From Alphaproteobacteria bacterium (GTDB lineage Bacteria > Pseudomonadota > Alphaproteobacteria > Rs-D84): a stretch of DNA of 5,016 nucleotides. The stretch covers positions 1-5,016 of the forward strand of contig JAKSSZ010000050.1 in the NCBI GenBank assembly GCA_024402835.1, read 5' to 3'. Under the pieces are notes generated by a model. It did no database searches. It was not told the origin of the DNA and saw only the letters and a list, made by a program, of their open reading frames with translations. The position numbers and the translations under genes were made by a program. Within the stretch, counting starts at the first letter, position 1, and the number at the start of each line of letters is the position of its first letter. Below, piece by piece: positions 4,186 to 5,016 of this stretch.

Positions 4186-5016
4186 ATGATAAAACAAATG
4201 CCGGGATTTGATAAACATCAAGCTGATTTAGAAAAAAAACAGCAAATTGTGAAAGAAAAACAAGAAATAGAAAGAAAAAAAAGAGAAGCGCAGTCAAAAA
4301 AAGAAAAAGCGCAAGCTCTATTAAATGCAAAATTAGACATAATTTCTAAAAATAATGAAAGTTTAAGACAAAAATCAGAAATTGTATCATTTACAAAGGG
4401 TTTTTTTGTTAGTGACATGATTGCCTTTATATTGGGAACGTGGTGGTTTGCAGGAAACGATGGACCAGTAGATTATCCTTTTGGACATGAACCTTTATTT
4501 ACCGCGTATGATATGTACGGAGATATGTCCTTTGGTCAAGCTGTAAAAAATGCGTATTTGTTGGATGATTGGCGTCATGGTAAAGGTGGAGTAATGCAGG
4601 GTATTTGTGGATTAGTTTCTGTTCTGATAGCTATAGGTGTAGGTGCTGATTGGGCAAGTTCAACGACAAAAACTAATGAAGAAAAATCAAATAAAGCAAA
4701 ATACCTTTTAAAAGAGCTAGAACAATTAAAAGATTATGGTGTTGATACTCCTAAACTGGTTAAAGATTTAACACCATCTATTAAAAAGATTTTGGAAGCT
4801 TTTTCCGAAATAGATCGTGGATTTTTTGATAATTTACTAGCAGGTGGGTTGGATAAAGCAAATTATGAAACTTGTGTTGCAATTATATCAGGATATTTAA
4901 AATCACATCCAAAAGAATATAATAAAGTGGTTGAAATAATTGATGAAGCAACTTTGCCAGAGGAAATCAAAAAGAAGTATGGCAAAGGTAAAACAATTTC
5001 TTTTGCAGCTGCGCAA
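4186..5016 (+). CDS. Coiled-coil membrane protein, unrecognised, 3' end cut off by window
   Basis: The frame is open for 277 codons from ATG 4186 to the window edge, so the C-terminus is missing. Residues 9-66 are a highly charged Lys/Glu/Gln helix (KKQQIVKEKQEIERKK and on) that should form a coiled coil. A first hydrophobic segment lies at about 73-89 (FFVSDMIAFILGTWWFA). A loop with DYPFGHEPLFTAYDMYGD and LLDDWRHGKGG follows, then a second hydrophobic segment at about 139-153 (GICGLVSVLIAIGVG). From about 162 on there is a charged helical domain, including KYLLKELEQLKDYGVDTP and GYLKSHPKEYNKVVEIIDEA. Two passes would put both the coiled coil and the C-terminal domain on the same side, most likely the cytoplasm. 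No family is recognised and no catalytic motif stands out. It has its own promoter and a strong ribosome site. An anchoring or scaffold role is only a guess. Confidence 0.8.
   Translation, partial: MIKQMPGFDKHQADLEKKQQIVKEKQEIERKKREAQSKKEKAQALLNAKLDIISKNNESLRQKSEIVSFTKGFFVSDMIAFILGTWWFAGNDGPVDYPFGHEPLFTAYDMYGDMSFGQAVKNAYLLDDWRHGKGGVMQGICGLVSVLIAIGVGADWASSTTKTNEEKSNKAKYLLKELEQLKDYGVDTPKLVKDLTPSIKKILEAFSEIDRGFFDNLLAGGLDKANYETCVAIISGYLKSHPKEYNKVVEIIDEATLPEEIKKKYGKGKTISFAAAQ

Noticed and set aside
4136..4418. Two minus-strand frames rich in Phe and Leu that look like membrane proteins
   Set aside because: They are the antisense of the Lys/Glu-rich coiled coil (AAA and GAA read as TTT and TTC) and have no ribosome site.
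1..5016. Mobile elements, CRISPR arrays, tRNA or rRNA genes
   Set aside because: No transposase or integrase motifs, no spaced repeats and no tRNA-like cloverleaf were seen on either strand.

Overview
This is an AT-rich bacterial chromosomal or accessory segment. It holds seven longer genes, one credible small gene, one bidirectional terminator and several readable promoters. All complete genes end in TAA, and tryptophan is encoded by TGG, so the standard bacterial code fits. No rRNA, tRNA, CRISPR array, transposase or integrase is visible. The gene content (a GNAT acetyltransferase, an ASCH-domain protein, a DUF5662-like protein and several orphans) does not fix the taxon. A host-associated or gut proteobacterium, perhaps an alphaproteobacterium, is only an impression.

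Layout: (1) 3-485, plus strand: the 3' end of a gene that enters from the left, followed by a terminator hairpin at 488-512. (2) 511-2667, minus strand: a run of four genes read right to left. In transcription order these are a hydrolase-like orphan with a Cys nucleophile-elbow motif, an ASCH-domain protein, a DUF5662/HD-like protein and a 44-residue basic peptide. The run converges on the first gene, and both sides share the same hairpin. (3) 2668-2780: a divergent promoter region. (4) 2781-4067, plus strand: a RimJ/RimL-type GNAT acetyltransferase followed 15 bases later by an orphan basic protein. (5) 4067-5016: a regulatory stretch with a strong promoter, a palindrome and a tandem repeat. 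It leads into a coiled-coil, two-transmembrane-segment protein cut off by the window's right edge.

The most interesting signals lie in the minus-strand cassette. The hydrolase-like gene and the ASCH gene both appear to have promoters so close to their start codons that their mRNAs would be leaderless or nearly so, with no Shine-Dalgarno sequence. The DUF5662-like gene, the GNAT gene and the membrane-protein gene have purine-rich ribosome sites. A perfect 14-bp palindrome sits on the -10 and start region of the hydrolase-like gene and is a good operator candidate. The cassette's joint function is unknown. The ASCH and HD-like parts would fit nucleotide or RNA chemistry, but that is inference.
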